A stretch of 33,375 bases of DNA from Thermoplasmatota archaeon (GTDB lineage: Archaea > Thermoplasmatota > JAQUQK01): the NCBI GenBank assembly GCA_028716125.1, contig JAQUQK010000002.1:1-33375 (forward strand). Reading direction: 5' to 3'. Positions 32,701 to 33,375 of this stretch are shown here, piece after piece; position 1 is the stretch's first letter; the number at the start of each line of letters is the position of its first letter. A model generated the notes under the pieces. That model ran no database searches and was not told where the DNA came from. It saw only the letters and a program-made list of their open reading frames with translations. The position numbers and the translations under genes were made by a program.

Positions 32701-33375
32701 ATGGCACGTATGCAATCACAAAGCAATATTACAACAGCAAGACAGGGGCATATCAGCAGACACTTAACGACAATGTCGCGGTCAGCAATGATTTGTTCTA
32801 CTGGATCCGCGGCTACGACCTCGAAGACATCATAATTAACATCGATGCCAGCAACGCTTCACTAGCAAATCTAATATTGAATGTCGATATAAATGTAGAT
32901 GCGACCAATGCGACAATAGGAGCACTGATTACTAACATCCAAAACAAAATCGAGGTGGTTAATTCAACCGTTGGCGAAATCTATTCGAACATGATTGTAA
33001 ATTTCGACATCGTGAACTCCAGCATAGACTGGCTTAACAACACCCTGCTTCTGAAGTTCGACATAACAAATTCAAACATAGATTCCCTTGAAAACTCAGT
33101 CCTCGTGGCCATCGACCTTTCAGAAACGAATCTTACCACATTGTCAAACACGATCATAAATGCCTTGTCGGTCGTGGACTCCGTAGTGGACACGATAAAT
33201 TCTTACCAGGTCACCCACTTTGCAATCACCGATGCAAAGATAAATTCCCTTAACAACACCCTGCTTCTGAAGTTCGACATAACAAATTCAAACATAGATT
33301 CCCTTGAAAACTCAGTCCTCGTGGCCATCGACCTTTCAGAAACGAATCTTACCACATTGTCAAACACGATCATAA
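29715..33375 (+). CDS. Very large lipoprotein-like adhesin/fibre protein with beta-propeller repeats and F5/8C-like region; continues past window end (not in ORF track)
   Basis: Open frame from ATG 29715; MQSKTARNRVACLILTAMLLSGC lipobox; WxGSxWASNASIVSG repeats; AWIKFDAGSVKNISSCRIYWG...YIKLII. Confidence 0.85.
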   Translation, partial: MQSKTARNRVACLILTAMLLSGCFTISETASASALSNIYGILQTVTSPSNILNANIRFMAQTGEYRLISSLIDLLNTSSLISFSINDRSIEPVRIRFVKSFIDSKFALPAFYIDNKEQAIIIGSDYYEIRFTPVIDTWSVKVNESAVPFDISKILAGTRTFGKGSASSILLSRAEGMWIRLSQHDGNGGIFTFMPATGRSNYGCPVSFSKSWLSATFGITHPFFEWGDSKPRMLLKYTENATHYTITPEHFSVIGVHEAATGIITNGGRILCKEPVDDLFSTPAMVTASSEMGNITKGLSTTEGYPAPTLFDMNGILYAIVAGAGGSYSGWLYTNSGWISNTAIVSGISTPAEHSGITVFCKGGIWYCIVTVGNSGTAFYGFKWMGSTWASNASIVSGLISSQSHTKPSVFQMDGIYYLILGSAEGIYSGFEWMGSTWASNASIVSGLIAGSGWNYPSVFYKDSNWYAIIGKYNAISGFKWMGSTWASNASIVSGISISGSPQYPSVFYIYGTYCIIIGSWQKFYGYVWEGSAWTKNWLIKTNAKDDSTSTGWSPLPSNEPSAWIKFDAGSVKNISSCRIYWGSEVAFHPARYHIQVSSDNSTFYTVVTETSAPPASAWKKYGWLNYTNVRYIKLIIDQHGSSGTRVFECDYYQCSAFIPSRTSGLISEIDSCSFSTSYAYFASTTIKIPISTKVTGIVSVKNNAGNIYATNVTAINLLINNTYYYDAVNQFVYIGTNNVSQNKIINWTVSALYGSSFNITIAPKLVDVGFPLHCQGTIGDADGKMISGMMAYTDIYSGTEKIASGPIWNCTGGNYLSLIDTTSIAPGPYSIKISFTDSGTGTTFSTTKPIYIGKRDVTWDPDDPQYSSAWLYYTFFDSNSGTQLRDDIYKVYISSDATIEAADRVKGGKFPTYINQELFLQIRDYWDNTIYPAGGGTYQFRISNGETYLDIPIALRSFKVKNTNSSTVYFTMTQNSIRHSEWILPQEITSWYIGDGTYAITKQYYNSKTGAYQQTLNDNVAVSNDLFYWIRGYDLEDIIINIDASNASLANLILNVDINVDATNATIGALITNIQNKIEVVNSTVGEIYSNMIVNFDIVNSSIDWLNNTLLLKFDITNSNIDSLENSVLVAIDLSETNLTTLSNTIINALSVVDSVVDTINSYQVTHFAITDAKINSLNNTLLLKFDITNSNIDSLENSVLVAIDLSETNLTTLSNTII
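30855..31200 (+). repeat. Three near-identical ~54-bp segments (30855, 31002, 31146) in propeller blades
   Basis: ggattcaaatggatgggatccacatgggcttcaaatgcatccatcgtttctggt. Confidence 0.85.
33033..33375 (+). repeat. 216-bp tandem repeat; 33033-33159 identical to 33249-33375 (127 bp, cut by window end)
   Basis: cttaacaacaccctgcttctgaagttcg...cacgatcataa. Confidence 0.9.

Overview
I read this window as a mobile element (provirus or plasmid) of an archaeon. The support is archaeal-style TATA promoters, apparently leaderless starts, tight ATGA/TAATG overlaps and almost exclusive + strand coding. The left half (about 0.6-12.3 kb) is a dense operon of small Zn-binding and hypothetical proteins. It includes a C5 cytosine methyltransferase with an expanded, repeat-rich target-recognition region, a second SAM methyltransferase broken at a C9 tract, and a winged-helix protein whose gene carries a cluster of TTGACGCAA / TTGCGTCAA boxes. 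The right half (about 10.5-33.4 kb) is a membrane/surface-protein module: a P-loop ATPase with a C-terminal PD-(D/E)XK-like domain, many TM proteins, a PKD-domain protein, and a very large lipoprotein-like beta-propeller/F5-8C-like adhesin that runs off the window end. The ORF track omits the adhesin because it has no stop. The most unusual signals are: (1) a D-arm-less tRNA-like element with an encoded CCA (1746-1814); (2) two perfectly complementary, interleaved stems of 10 and 12 bp, predicting an H-type pseudoknot, just downstream of a tRNA-Leu(UAA) in a hairpin-rich ~750 bp noncoding region; (3) a ~49 bp promoter cassette repeated four times in front of surface-protein genes, plus a second promoter class with a GTATACACA/TGTGTATAC operator; (4) intragenic iteron-like boxes; (5) G/C homopolymer tracts sitting where reading frames break. 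Family names come from motif recognition by eye; no database search was run.
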